A stretch of 64,000 bases of DNA from Dolomedes plantarius. Lineage: Eukaryota; Arthropoda; Arachnida; Araneae; Dolomedidae. Numbering within the stretch: the stretch's first letter is position 1; each line of letters begins with the position of its first letter. This document shows positions 13,004 to 24,433 of the stretch, piece after piece. The notes beneath the pieces were generated by a model. It saw only the letters and a program-made list of their open reading frames with translations. It ran no database searches and was not told the origin of the DNA. The DNA is taken from positions 139,516,034 to 139,580,033 of the forward strand of contig OU015496.1 in assembly GCA_907164885.2 (NCBI GenBank). Direction: 5' to 3'. A program made the position numbers and the translations under genes.

Positions 13004-16000
13004 TGTATTATACAGAATTTGTGGTTATTTTTTCTCCAAATCAGATGATATCTATAAGAGTATTGAATATTATAATTATTATAGCCAATTTCTAATAGTT
13101 TTCATGGGCAAGGGAGCAAATTCCATTAGTCCCGGAACAGAGTGCTCAACCTACCATACCATTTGCCTTTTTCTTGCTCTAATGTACGTGTGATTTGTCT
13201 GTGTTTCGCATAGCCGAATAGTAGTTTCAAATTCGTAACACAGTTGATTGCGTTTCGGATAGCAAAATATTTATGGGCCCTCCTGTTTGAGCTAGAACGC
13301 AGACAATTTTTCTGAAAGCGGTATGGTACAAGTTCCATTATCGACCAGAACCTCCAAGCAAAACTGTAAATTAATTAAAACTCTCTGCAAAAGCCAGCAG
13401 CAGACTTACTTTTCTCCCTAACCTCCTATTAGTTTTACCATGCTTAAATTTCTTTTCATACTCCCGTTCGCGTGTATTATAGTGAAATAGTTATACATTA
13501 TATTAGGAAATTGTGCTTTATTTGTAGTTATTCTGTTCATTTAACAAATAGATACTCTTCCGAAATTAGTGCGTGATTTCAGTTAAAAAATTGGAAGTTT
13601 CCATTGCGTTATTCCTGCTAATTTCTTCTAAAAGCACACTGCTATTATTTTTCAAAATAATGACAACGGACAATACTGCATATAAATGATTTGTACTCGG
13701 TTTTTGTTTCATTTTCGCTTGCTCTTATGTTTCAACTATATAGAGGAGAAATTTGTCTTTATTGTTGTAATCTTCCAAATGTTGCTTATTTTTTACCATG
13801 TGATAATACTTTCCAGTGAACAGGATTTTAAGAGAGTAATTAACACAAAACGGATATTCGTTACAGTGAATGCGTAATACCAAATCTGTGATTATTTAAG
13901 AGGACATGAGATGGCGGAGGGTATAGCAAGAAGTTTCTAATATTGAACACAGCGGAATGGAGAAAAAGAGGCTTGAATAGTCTTGGGAATAACAAAATTC
14001 ACTTTCATGTTTCTCTCCTTAATGATTACTGATAAAGACTCTAAATTATGGAAGAAATTATGGGGAAAATGTGAAAGAAAATCATGCACTTATAGTGCGC
14101 ACTATAAGTGTCATTATAAGAAGTGTTCACTGTAAGTAAAATATAGTCATTTTCAATATGGCATGAAAAAGGGAGAAAATTCCGTTTTCTTTAAGATTAG
14201 AAACAGAGAAATTTACAGTGAATATGTATGTTTTCCTCTTGTAATCCCATTTAAAAATCAGTTTCATAAAGTTTGTAAACCTTACGAATTATCTGGGTAT
14301 TATTACTTCCTTGAACTACGTATAACATCGGAAGCTTTTAAACCAATATAAAAAATGTATATAAAAGTATATAAAATACTTTTATATAAATTTTTATGAA
14401 AGTATTTTATAAAAATTTATATAAAAATTTATATAAAAGTTTAATATAAAAGTTTTTGTCTTAATAAATTTTTCTTTCTAAGTCTAAACAGAACAATTTC
14501 ATCAATTTTTCGTCAATCTGTAAGTACTGAGACAAATTAAATCAAGCCCATGAACTTCCCGTAAAGAATTTCGCGAGACAGGATGAAATATAATGAATAT
14601 AAGCCACAACATTCGAAAATATCTATTCAAAACAAATCTTGTAACATTAGAGAAATGACTGTAGGAAATTACTTTTCAGGGGAAGTTATATAAATCAACT
14701 AAATTTCCACTTAGAAATCCTCATAATTGTGCACATTATTTTGTATGCCTGTTCAATACTTCTAGCGAAAATTTGTTAAAATGCACCTGGTTGTGTGAGT
14801 TAAATCAAAACAAAAATTATTTCAAGTAAAAAAATTGAAAAAAATTCAAATAAAATTTTTTTGATGTCAACTAAACCGGAAAATTATCCTATTTTCTTAA
14901 ACATTAGTAAAGGGGAAGTTTTCATTAAATATGTTTATTTTCCTCATGTAATCCCATTAATAGAAAATTAAGATAAAAGGCTACTCTAGTATATCCCATT
15001 GCTTCGTGAGAGCACTCGGAATTCAAATGACTGTGGGACAAACTGTGGAGTGACAATTTACAATAGCACCTATTTAGGACTAATAACTACTGTCTCTCCA
15101 AAGGAATAATACCTTTGGTGATTGAAGTACACTGCTGTTACTGATTGCGCTACAGATTCCTAGTTCCTTTTACGTTGAAAGAGGAAGAGAATAAAGTTTA
15201 AACTGAATTTCCATTCAACTGTTAAAAGGAGCAGAGACCCATTCGTCTCGGCTTTGAAAAATATGTTTCTTGTGCTAGTTCAAGCGAGCTCTTTTGGGAG
15301 ATGTTTCTCAAGATATAGAGATCATGGGACTTCAAGCATATATGCCAATAGCTGGGATATGTCCGATAATCTATTGTGTAGGGTTTGCCTTGATACAAAA
15401 AAATAACCAGGTCCAATAGTCTACTATTTGTCATTTCATTTTGGATCCTTTAATACGGCTGAAATTCTCAAAGACATTTCTGAGAATCTGTATAGACTCA
15501 ATAATGCCAAAGTCCAACAACAGAACTTGAGAAATTTCATGATCGTTAGATAACCTTGGACTGATTTTTGAGAGATCTCTGTTGCTAAACTATTGCCGGA
15601 ATCGTGAAACTACTTTAGATAAGAGCAGGCGGTGAGTTAACTTTGCACTGTTCATAGACAAAAGAGCGCGTTCTCTAACTAATTGAGCCCTTTGGTGAAA
15701 TAGGGATTACGAGTGTTGAAGCTAGGAGAATGTGTTTTCAAGTTATGGACTAAAAACCTAAGCTTAGTTTCGTATATTTCTACTTACTCCTCTTTTCGCC
15801 CGTGGATTCGTGGGCATTTTACTGAAATGATTACTGTTAAAAATCAATAGTTTCCTTTTAAATAAAAGTTTCGCAAATACTAAACAAACAATACTGAAAA
15901 TTTTAAGAGGGAAGTAGCAGATCATTGAGATTTTGCTATACCTCATTTTTTATGGGCAAAATTTTTTCGTATGATACATTATAAATAAAGGTTGTCAAGC

Positions 16001-16639
16001 ACTCCATTATGTTAACAAAACTCGCAGGATTTTTTTTAATAACACTCTTTTATTTTTCGAAGTTGTATGATCATTCGTAAGATATCGATAATTCTCTGTA
16101 TTTGATATCTCCTTAAATGCTGTGTAAGGGCTAGAATATGGATCATAACATCGTATAAATTCTGAATGTGTACAAAATTTTATTTGTTGGTATTTAGTAG
16201 GGTTTTTGAATACTTTGACATATTATACCCTTTATGACCTATGTAAAAATAATGTCAGATTTTTTTTAACCAATAGCAGAGTCCTCCATTTAGCATTTAT
16301 TTTGAATGTCCCATTTTTATTCTTTTTGTTTTGAAAGAGCTGAATAATATTTATGACTTTTCAGTACGTGATTTAGTTCAGTTGATAATTTTTTGTATAT
16401 AATTTCCCGAAAAGAAACTATAGAGAAACTTACAGAGAGTACCTCAAATTTAAATGCCTTGAACATGACATTTTCCATTTGAGGTCAACTAACTTGTAAC
16501 ACAAGCCTAAAAAAAATCTTTGCTATAATAAAGCCCATTATATTCCCAGGATATAAGCTATCGACACATTGACATTTACTTGCTTATAAAACTCAAATGC
16601 TTTCATAAACCCGTCGCATATCCTTCGCACTCAATCGTT
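13001..16639. other. AT-rich non-coding stretch
   Basis: No recognisable gene or transposon. It contains a perfect 24-bp palindrome (see next entry) and an AT-only low-complexity patch with nested ttatataaa-type inverted repeats at about 14345-14450. Confidence 0.4.
14087..14110. repeat. Perfect 24-bp palindrome
   Basis: cacttatagtgc is followed directly by gcactataagtg, a perfect dyad without a spacer. The flanks do not continue the symmetry. It could be a dimer binding site or the core of a lost MITE. Confidence 0.9.
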
Positions 16640-17100
16640 AAGCTATTATATCTCAAATAGATTCGCCGTGTTTAACTTCGACTGAGAGGTCATATCCAAG
16701 CACACAAGCTATCCAGGTATTGAAGGGGTGCAGCAACCACTCCAGCCGCCTTATCTTCGTCCAATCACGGTGTCCAATTTAATTCAGGTCTCGCCTGCCT
16801 CAGGTGTGGCGTCCACAGCCTCTTCATTACCCGCCTAATCCCCTCTCTGGATCTCGCCGAATCTTCCTAATGGAAGAGATGGCCAGGCATTTCCATTGAC
16901 AGGCCTCAGGGACTTTCGGAGGCACGCGGCGGCTTGCCTTTGCATTATGCATGCGCGCTGCAATGCGTATTTCAATTACGGTTTGAGCGAGGCACCCCCC
17001 TTTACCCCAAAGTCTATTGTTGCATACTGTTTTCTCATGTAATAAAGTTTGCGAGGTCGTCTATAGTTTGGGGGGTTTTTAAGGATTTCTGGGGAAAGGT
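16640..17100. promoter_or_regulatory. GC-rich block, candidate conserved non-coding element
   Basis: A ~450-bp block, far less AT-rich than its surroundings, with no ORF of 60 codons and no transposon hallmarks such as TIRs, a tail or tRNA boxes. It is dense in strings resembling animal transcription-factor sites: ccaatca near 16760, the E-box caggtg near 16803, taatccc (K50 homeodomain type) near 16835, tgacagg (Meis/TGIF type) near 16899, and a POU/octamer-like tttgcattatgcatg near 16939. Unique composition plus site density suggests an enhancer or an unannotated promoter. I infer this from composition alone. Confidence 0.4.
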
Positions 17101-20100
17101 GTGATGCAAAACTTCTTGGCGGCTTTCTTGAGAGCAAGAAAATTGAATTGGAACTTGAATATTCTCCCTCTTGGAAAAGGTGGATTTTGAGAAGTTTGAA
17201 TTGGAACTACACGAGTTTATGGGAGTATAGAACGAGCGAATTCTGTATGCAGCACGGGTGTTAGGTTTGTTGAATCATACGTATTGGGTTATTTACGGAA
17301 TTTCAAAAGAGATAGAATCTTCAATACAACTGGAAATCATGTTGTTAAACTCATATGCTGCATGACTATATTGATGTTCCAAACACTGTTTCTGAATGAG
17401 TAAAAAAAAATCTTGTGTTTACAAGAATATATTTTGTCATATGCTTGGGATATGAAGATGTGAATGGGACAAATTGGCTAGATCAAATTTAAACTTTAAT
17501 GAGTCTTTCTTAATAAGTCTTTCTTAGAAGATATTAGCGAAACACCGGTGTGTATGAACTTTGAAAATTCTAGATTCCACAGCCTAAAGACATTCAACCC
17601 ATCAAAAAATTCGAATTTTAAAAATAATTATAGATTTAAATATCTTGAATAATTTAAAATAACCCTGCGAAAATATTCCATTTGTTTACTCTAATATGAT
17701 AAAAAATGTAAACGCGTACTTAGTTCAACGGCATTTCAAAGTAAGATATGTTAAGGTTTTAAGATATATTTAACATCCCTTTTCTAAAAAAAATATCTCT
17801 TTTTAATATTTCGAAAAATGTATCTTAAAAAGCATAACATACAACTGCTCAAAAAATTTACCACTAAATTATCATTTATTTTATTCTATTTTGATTTAAA
17901 ATTTTCACATTTGCTACAAAGTTTAATTTTTATCTAGGGTCACATTCTCAGAATAGGGCAAAATTTTTTCTAAATTGCGAGAAATTTTAAATAAATCTGA
18001 AATCATGTCTTTAAAAATCGGATATTGCATCAAATGTTAAAAATAAATGTTTACTATATTATATTTCTTGCATTCAATTCTGATAAAAAAAGTTATATTT
18101 GTTTGTTCGAAAGTTATTTTGCTGTACTGGGCACAATTTTGTATGTCATATGCGAGATACGGGGAAAGGCTTAATGATTAAATATTTCACTTTATCTTTT
18201 TTGCTATTCGGAAACTAGATATTCCTTTACTAAAAGAAAATATGTAAATTATCATAGGAATAATAATTGACAGTATGATGAAAATATAAAAGTTATGAAG
18301 ACAATGAAAAACATGAATTTTTTCCATACATTTTAGGGTTGTAAATCCCCTTATGAAGGCAGAACAAATTTTGATTATATCTAAATCTCTCTTACAAGTT
18401 CAGTTACAGGCATCCATACAAAGAATCTTAGAAAAATTCTTTTACTTGGTTGAACATTAAATATATGAAATGCTTCTCCAAATTCTGGAAGGTACTTCTT
18501 AAAGAATTGTCGTAGAAATATTAGTAAGAGAAAAAGAGCATATAATTTAAAGAAACACATAACTAGAACAGTACTTTGAATATTTTAATATTTAGGCTAT
18601 CTGCCAAATATTAAATTTTTCATTCAACGTATTGTAACAAAGTTTTTTTTTAATATTTTTCTTCAGTTCCTGAAATTTCTTTAGATTAAATAACTTAATA
18701 CATTGATAACAAATTTTGGTTGAAAGCTGAGAATACTTTAAAAGAATAACGTGTTTCCTTGGTTTCCATAGTTCAACTTTTTTTTCCAGAAAAGACAATT
18801 TCAAATTTAAGGTGGTTAAGCAACATTTTCCCCCAAACAAGAGATATATTTATGTGAAAGACCACGAGGAAATGTTCTTTGTGATTAACATATCAGAGAG
18901 AGAGAGAGATTGGGGAAAACTTAGAGCGAAATTTTCCTCGCAACTGTGATATTCTAAGTGTTAGTATTTTTGCGGTTAGTCCATAGTTTCAAAAATGCAT
19001 CACCCGGTTTAAAGGAATTCACATTAATCTTTCCACTTGGAACTTTATTTTCTGTAATTTTTTTCCATACAATAAGTTATCAACTACTCCTAAACTTTTG
19101 AGATATGCTGATAATTTCCAAAAACTGCTTACATGTCAATTAAAAGGTATTAAAAGACAAACTTAAAAAATCATCTTAAATATTTTTTTTAATAATACAT
19201 TAATGAGATTCCTCATCGATTCTTCCTTGATACTCCCCATGATGGTAGCATGCAATATTTTATTCAGAAATCAGTTTTAAAAATGCGTAACTTTTAAATA
19301 TTTTATTATGAGGCGTCCCAATATGCTCAGTTTTCACACAAACTACAATCATATATATTTATAAAATCAAAAGAGCCGAAAATGATTATGATGGGAGAAA
19401 AGTTTGATGTAACTATTACCCTACAATTGAGAGGCAATTTCTATAATTACTGAAATTCATTCTTAATGAAAAAATTATCGCAAGCATCGAGTTGAGTAAT
19501 AATCATTTAAAGCCGATGTTTTTACAGTACTTTTACTAACTTTTGCATCTAAATTGTCTTGCCCACAGATAAAGAAAGATTAGTAGAAAAGTATAGAAAA
19601 TATCTTATCTATATCCTACATTTGTATTATATAACCTATTTTATTGCACTCTTTCCCTTAATGATTAAAGGTGCAAATATTCCCCATTTTTAAACATTTA
19701 AGAATTTTCATCAACGGGATTTGGTGGCTTCACACATTTAGGATATAAAATGAACAAAATTCATGGGAAAAGGAAAACAGAATTAAAAAGTTCAACATCT
19801 GCATGCTCTGCTCAGTTACTATTATATATAGTAGAGTGTAAAATATTTGATCTTCTTTATCTTTGCAAAAATAGCCGGAGAGCTTTTTAGGAGTCATGAT
19901 AAAAGACATGTATCCTCCTCTGGGAAATTCAGTTAATGTCTGAGATTTATTCAATTCTTTCTATAACTGACGTATAGTTATGTTAGAACGGAAGCAAAGT
20001 TATCATTTATAGGAGAGAAAAAGCATTCCAACTTTTGCCAAAACTTCTGTAAAAAAGGCAGACTGCTATAATCTTAAATTACTGGAATTAAAATTAAACA

Positions 20101-21271
20101 ATCTGATTGAAGCTTTCCTCAGGTCCGATACAAATACATTATTTCAAGGTCTTCACTACGGCCTGTACATGTACATATTGCAACGAAATTTTCAAATATA
20201 GGACATATCTAGTGAGATAATATGTCCAAATGTACTTTTTCTTCTTAGTCAAAATTTATCTGTCCCGATATTTAAGCTCCATCTAACTGTGCTGTTTTAA
20301 CCATCATTAATTTTGGCGATTCTAAAACTAAGCGAAGCACCTTTACAACTTAATAAATTTGGGGATAATTTGGACTTTCCTCAATTCTCTAGCAATTTCT
20401 ACATCTTCTACGAGAGTATAAAATAGGCGTCCTGCTAGTGGTCTTGTAGCTGGGTATTTTATTTTTTTAAATAATTGTATAGGATCTATATTACGGTGCT
20501 TACAAGTGATAAGAGTTAAAGGATTAGCATGAAAGGTGGAACACTTTAAATGTTTATCCATCAGCTATTGAAAAAGACGTTTAAATCGGCCAAAAGACTA
20601 ACTGTACACACCGAAACCCTTGTCACCTCGTCTTTCTGGTTAAATTATTATGATGTCTTGTTCAAAAACTTTGTAGGGAAGTTTTTAAAGCTCTGGGATA
20701 CTGCTCAAGACGATTTTTTGTACCAACAGACTATTCTCCGCACTTCAGGTTGTCACATTTAAAGGATCTGCTCTACACTGTATGGGTTCCTTACGATCTG
20801 TGCTTGTAACGTCAATTTAGGCCTAGAAGCTCACTAGTAAATATCTAACAAGTTCTCACACATTAGTTCCGATTCCGATTTTCTGCAATAAGTTACATTT
20901 AATGACAGCACCACATTACTCAGATGAAGATCCTCTACGAGACGCGACTCTCGATGGAAGGGGAAATCTCCACTGGTATCGACAGTTCAAATCAAGAGTG
21001 ATAATTTGAACATAATTAAACACCCTAACACTATGATAAACCTGCATCATATCAATATCGTGAATGGATAGATGTCGAATAACCGTTGACTTATCGCTGT
21101 GAACCCCGTAAAGCATGCAGCTTAAAGCAATGTTGAAGAACATTTTGATCACTTTACGGGGAAAAATCCGACCCAGGATAAAGAACGCTTATTCCGGAAA
21201 CAGTTGATAAGAGTGAAACCGCCGTAAGAGGTCTTAAGACAGCTCGCAATTTAGCTATTTAAATTTTGGGC
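17101..21271. other. AT-rich non-coding stretch up to the LTR element
   Basis: No confident feature. Around 20340-21240 the DNA is somewhat richer in GC and carries short frames on both strands (20343-20561 minus, 20550-20762 plus, 20916-21152 minus). They may be remains of an old transposon, but no domain is recognisable. Confidence 0.35.
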
Positions 21272-21276
21272 ACCTT

Positions 21277-21711
21277 ATAGAGAGCCTATGCTCACTTCTA
21301 CCCAGACTTGGGTGTATATAATTTGAAGTGGCACTCTATTTGAATTATATACAAACACAATTTATACATGAAACAATGTTTATTGGATTCATTGCACATA
21401 TAATTGGCTTTTACAGCAATAAGCATGCGTACTACTTGTACGGAATGTAAATACAGCTTTTAAGGACAATATATTTTTATACTCACGAACAGTAAGTCAA
21501 ACCAGCAGTACTGCCACGTAAACTTCTGGCCCGTAAAGCACTAGCGCAGGATAACACCTTTTCAACCTTAACAACAACTCCCTTTTTTTATTACTGACGC
21601 TGCGTGGTATTTATACTAAGCGCGTATGCCAAAATTAGCATATCTGAAGCAGCTTCTTTAATTCACTCAAAAGTTCGATTCTTGTGAATCGAATCTTGTG
21701 TATACCTTACA
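21277..21711 (-). repeat. 3' LTR of the gag-only retrotransposon
   Basis: On the minus strand it begins TGTAAGG and ends CTCTCTAT, so it has the TG start but not the canonical CA end. It contains a TATA box (tataaata, 21608-21615) and a downstream AATAAA (21379-21384), in the expected U3 to R/U5 order for minus-strand transcription. By eye it looks identical to the other LTR, including a 7-T run. Confidence 0.93.
21379..21384 (-). terminator. Polyadenylation signal in the 3' LTR
   Basis: AATAAA on the minus strand, about 230 bp downstream of the LTR TATA box. This is the expected place for 3' processing of the element transcript. The matching copy in the 5' LTR is at 24536-24541. Confidence 0.6.
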
Positions 21712-21723
21712 CTGGCCTCCCTC
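21712..21723 (-). other. Polypurine tract next to the 3' LTR
   Basis: On the minus strand gagggaggccag directly precedes the TGTAAGG start of the 3' LTR. It is purine-rich with two C residues, in the position of a plus-strand primer for reverse transcription. Confidence 0.6.
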
Positions 21724-22239
21724 GAAAAAAAAATTAGGTAACTGAGGTCTGAACGGCTTCAGTTAACTAATTGAAAACGCGTGCTGGTCTGACTTTTTAC
21801 ATAATGGGTGGCAAAGCCAAAAAACCTTCCACACGTTGTGTGGGGGAAAAACGCCACTACCATTTTACAAAACTAACCCCGAAGGGTCCAGGTGACACCA
21901 TTACACAGTGGATTTGCAGAGTTGCGGATACTGGGCTGGCCAACTGCGCCCTAAAATATCTATTTTAATTAAAAGTGACAACACAATTGCACAGCATGAC
22001 ATTTCTTGACTGTATCTGCTCTCCCCCAATTTATAATATACATGTGTTATGATTTGCGAAGTTAGTATGTTAGTTGTTTGTTATCTGTAGTTAGTATGTA
22101 TTTTTTTCACTACATGTCCCCTTCAAAAATTTATAAAACAACAGTATGCCGTTTTTTTTTCAGTGGCTCACTCCTTCCCCTCCAAATGTTTACACAGTAT
22201 ATACAACGGGGAACTTCAAACCAATTTGGTTCGGTTTTA
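21724..22239 (-). other. Untranslated region between Gag stop and 3' LTR
   Basis: About 515 bp inside the retrotransposon with no long minus-strand ORF. It is more GC-rich around 21770-21960. It could be a relic of the deleted pol region or carry RNA packaging signals. I recognise no domain in any frame. Confidence 0.5.
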
Positions 22240-24297
22240 TTAAAGGGTGGGAGTTAGAATAAGAAAGTTGATACAAGACTTGTTCCTCATGAATGCAGCA
22301 ACTTCACTGCACCAGTTTGTCCAATCCGTGGAACCTCTCTTGATGGTCGCAGTCCTAGTAAAGGGGTTCGTTGACCGTGTGGGCATCCTTCGTGCAGCAG
22401 GTCGTAGGTCCTGAGGCGCTGGTCCGGCTTGACGATGGACAGGAGGTCTCTTGGGAGGAGGCCAACCTTGCTGGGCGGCTGATATCTTGCGTTCCCTGTA
22501 CTTATGCAAAGGAGCTTTAAAATTGTCATTCTTCCTTTTCATAACCTTGTGTACCTTATGTGTGCCACGTTCATCCTTAGATGGAGGTTTTGTAGTGCAC
22601 ACTTTACTTTTCTTCGTACTTTTGCTTGTATCGGTATTAGATTTTAATGCAGATTCTATTTTTTGAAACTTATACGCCGCACCAACGTGTTTAGTAACTG
22701 GCTTTATCTCGCTGCTTGTGTCATGTTTTTCAACAACCTGACTCTGTTTTTCGTATTTGTGCTTATACGACTTCTTGTTTACCTCCTTAATTACTTCAGT
22801 ATTAGCAATTTTAATGCTGGAACCTGAAGGCTCTTTTTCACGTTTTTTATCCCCCTTAACTTTAGTTTTATCCTCTTTTGACGAAAAAGTCTCTTTGAAA
22901 CTTGCGATATCAGAATCGTTATCATTTAAATTCTTTAACACTGCTTCAGTTTTAGGAAGATTAAGCTTTTCGTACTGGTGCGTTTTATTGCAAACTTTCT
23001 CTATAACTTCCGAAGCATCAGCTAAACTACCTACAGTATAACTCTGTGTCAACTTTTCATCCTGATTCTCAGTCTGGTTTTCATGTACTTTATTTAAAAC
23101 CATATTATCAACCTGGCCTACAGCATCCTCATTCGGATGGAAACTTGAAATAATACCATCACCTAGCAAGTTCCTACTATCGTTTAAAGAATTTTTATTG
23201 TCGTCAACTAATAAGTATTCACTAACTTCCGTAACGCATACTTCGTCATCTACTAAATTTCCTTCATTAACAGATGTGTGAATATCATCTAAAATATCAG
23301 GTATAGCATCAATAATATCAGGTATAGCATTAATAATGTCAGGTATAGCATTAATAGAAGTGTCCGATGATTTATTTTCTAAACCACTAGCATTAGTATC
23401 GGCCCTATTTTCAGAAATTTGTACTGGAATTACCGCATTATTCCAGCTAGACTCACTTTCTTTATAAGCCACAAAAATACCCTGACTTTCACTATTCTCA
23501 AAATAATGATTACTGCTCGGACAAAATAATACATTTGACCAAACAGTTTCAACAGGTTGAACCATATCATGTGAATCAACTTGCCAGTGCAAGTAAGGTG
23601 CTTGCATATTTTCTTTAAGTGCACTAATTTCATTATAACGCCGTGCGCTTCTATTATTTTGCCTGCGGTACTGCTTACGCTGCTGGTTTGAAACTCGCGA
23701 AAAATTTTGGCGCGGCTGTATAAAACTTCTCGTACCTGAATGACGGTGAGGGGTAGCGAAGAAATGTCTATTGTCATACTTAGCTAAAGCTTGAAGGAGG
23801 GTAACCTTGCTTGTAATTGTTTGATTATCTAAAAAATCTTGAACACTTGGCTTCAAACGTTGGATAACTATTTTTAAGATTACCGCTTCCGTTAACTCTT
23901 CTAAATATTCCTCACACTTGGAAATCTTTTCCATAGCAAAATCTAATGCAGACTGACCTTCACGTTGCCTTAGCGAATAAATTTCCGCTTCAATTTCACT
24001 TTGATTAAAGGTCTTTGGAAAAACGCTAAGAAACTGTTGCTTGAATGACGAATAGTCAAAAATCAGATTACTGCTTTGCATACACGTGTACCACTGATAT
24101 GCACTACCTCTTAAAGCGGCTAGAGCAATTTTAAGTTTATCCCCCTCTGGGGTGCATTGTTGCTGAAAGTAATGCTCAATTTTCTTTAGGAATTGGCTTG
24201 AGGGGCCGCCATTGAAGGTGGCTTCGAATGGCGCAATTTGCTGAACCATAATTACCCGATGAAAATTTCCAGCAGGATTTTGTTCTACAACACTCAT
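22240..24297 (-). CDS. Gag-type polyprotein of the non-autonomous LTR retrotransposon (685 aa)
   Basis: The sole ORF of the element. It starts 124 bp downstream of the primer site, the first ATG after the leader. Residues ~25-180 look like a Ty3/Gypsy retrotransposon Gag (capsid) domain: FNGGP near 28, the hallmark ALRGSAYQWY at 61-70, then a helical region with LRQREGQSALDF at 109-120. A basic stretch follows (~195-221, including QRKQYRRQNNRSARR). No CCHC zinc knuckle is present anywhere. Residues ~225-470 are acidic or polar and include a 7-residue tandem repeat (consensus INAIPDI) at ~314-336. Residues ~470-605 are Lys-rich, and ~605-640 is Pro/Arg-rich (WPPPKRPPVHRQ). At 685 residues it is longer than a typical Gag, and I cannot assign its C-terminal half. 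It presumably assembles particles that package the element RNA, with enzymes supplied by another element. There are no stops or frameshifts. Confidence 0.85.
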   Translation of the reverse strand: MSVVEQNPAGNFHRVIMVQQIAPFEATFNGGPSSQFLKKIEHYFQQQCTPEGDKLKIALAALRGSAYQWYTCMQSSNLIFDYSSFKQQFLSVFPKTFNQSEIEAEIYSLRQREGQSALDFAMEKISKCEEYLEELTEAVILKIVIQRLKPSVQDFLDNQTITSKVTLLQALAKYDNRHFFATPHRHSGTRSFIQPRQNFSRVSNQQRKQYRRQNNRSARRYNEISALKENMQAPYLHWQVDSHDMVQPVETVWSNVLFCPSSNHYFENSESQGIFVAYKESESSWNNAVIPVQISENRADTNASGLENKSSDTSINAIPDIINAIPDIIDAIPDILDDIHTSVNEGNLVDDEVCVTEVSEYLLVDDNKNSLNDSRNLLGDGIISSFHPNEDAVGQVDNMVLNKVHENQTENQDEKLTQSYTVGSLADASEVIEKVCNKTHQYEKLNLPKTEAVLKNLNDNDSDIASFKETFSSKEDKTKVKGDKKREKEPSGSSIKIANTEVIKEVNKKSYKHKYEKQSQVVEKHDTSSEIKPVTKHVGAAYKFQKIESALKSNTDTSKSTKKSKVCTTKPPSKDERGTHKVHKVMKRKNDNFKAPLHKYRERKISAAQQGWPPPKRPPVHRQAGPAPQDLRPAARRMPTRSTNPFTRTATIKRGSTDWTNWCSEVAAFMRNKSCINFLILTPTL
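23291..23356 (-). repeat. Three 21-bp tandem repeats inside the Gag ORF
   Basis: In-frame units near aatatcaggtatagcatcaa encode INAIPDI-type heptads. The copies differ at only a few bases, so the expansion is recent. Repeat number may vary between genomic copies. Confidence 0.85.
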
Positions 24298-24420
24298 TTT
24301 TTAAATAGTATATAAGTACTTGCAACAATTTTATCAATATAAGTACACAGTACACAGTTTTTAATTTCAATTATGTTCTTCGTTACAAATTTAACGCTAA
24401 CTACCAGGGTATATATAATT

Positions 24421-24431
24421 TTCGGGCGCCA
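24421..24431 (-). other. Primer-binding site, tRNA-Lys type
   Basis: On the minus strand TGGCGCCCGAA begins 2 nt after the 5' LTR. It is complementary to the 3' end of a tRNA-Lys (UUU type, ending TTCGGGCGCCA). Complementarity stops after 11 nt, which is shorter than the usual 18. Confidence 0.75.
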
Positions 24432-24433
24432 GT

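Noticed and set aside
20343..21152. Possible mariner or other transposon remnant
   Set aside because: Short frames on both strands resemble no transposase motif closely enough to name.
22287..23777. Extra ORFs on both strands inside the Gag region
   Set aside because: They overlap the 685-codon Gag frame and show no domain of their own.
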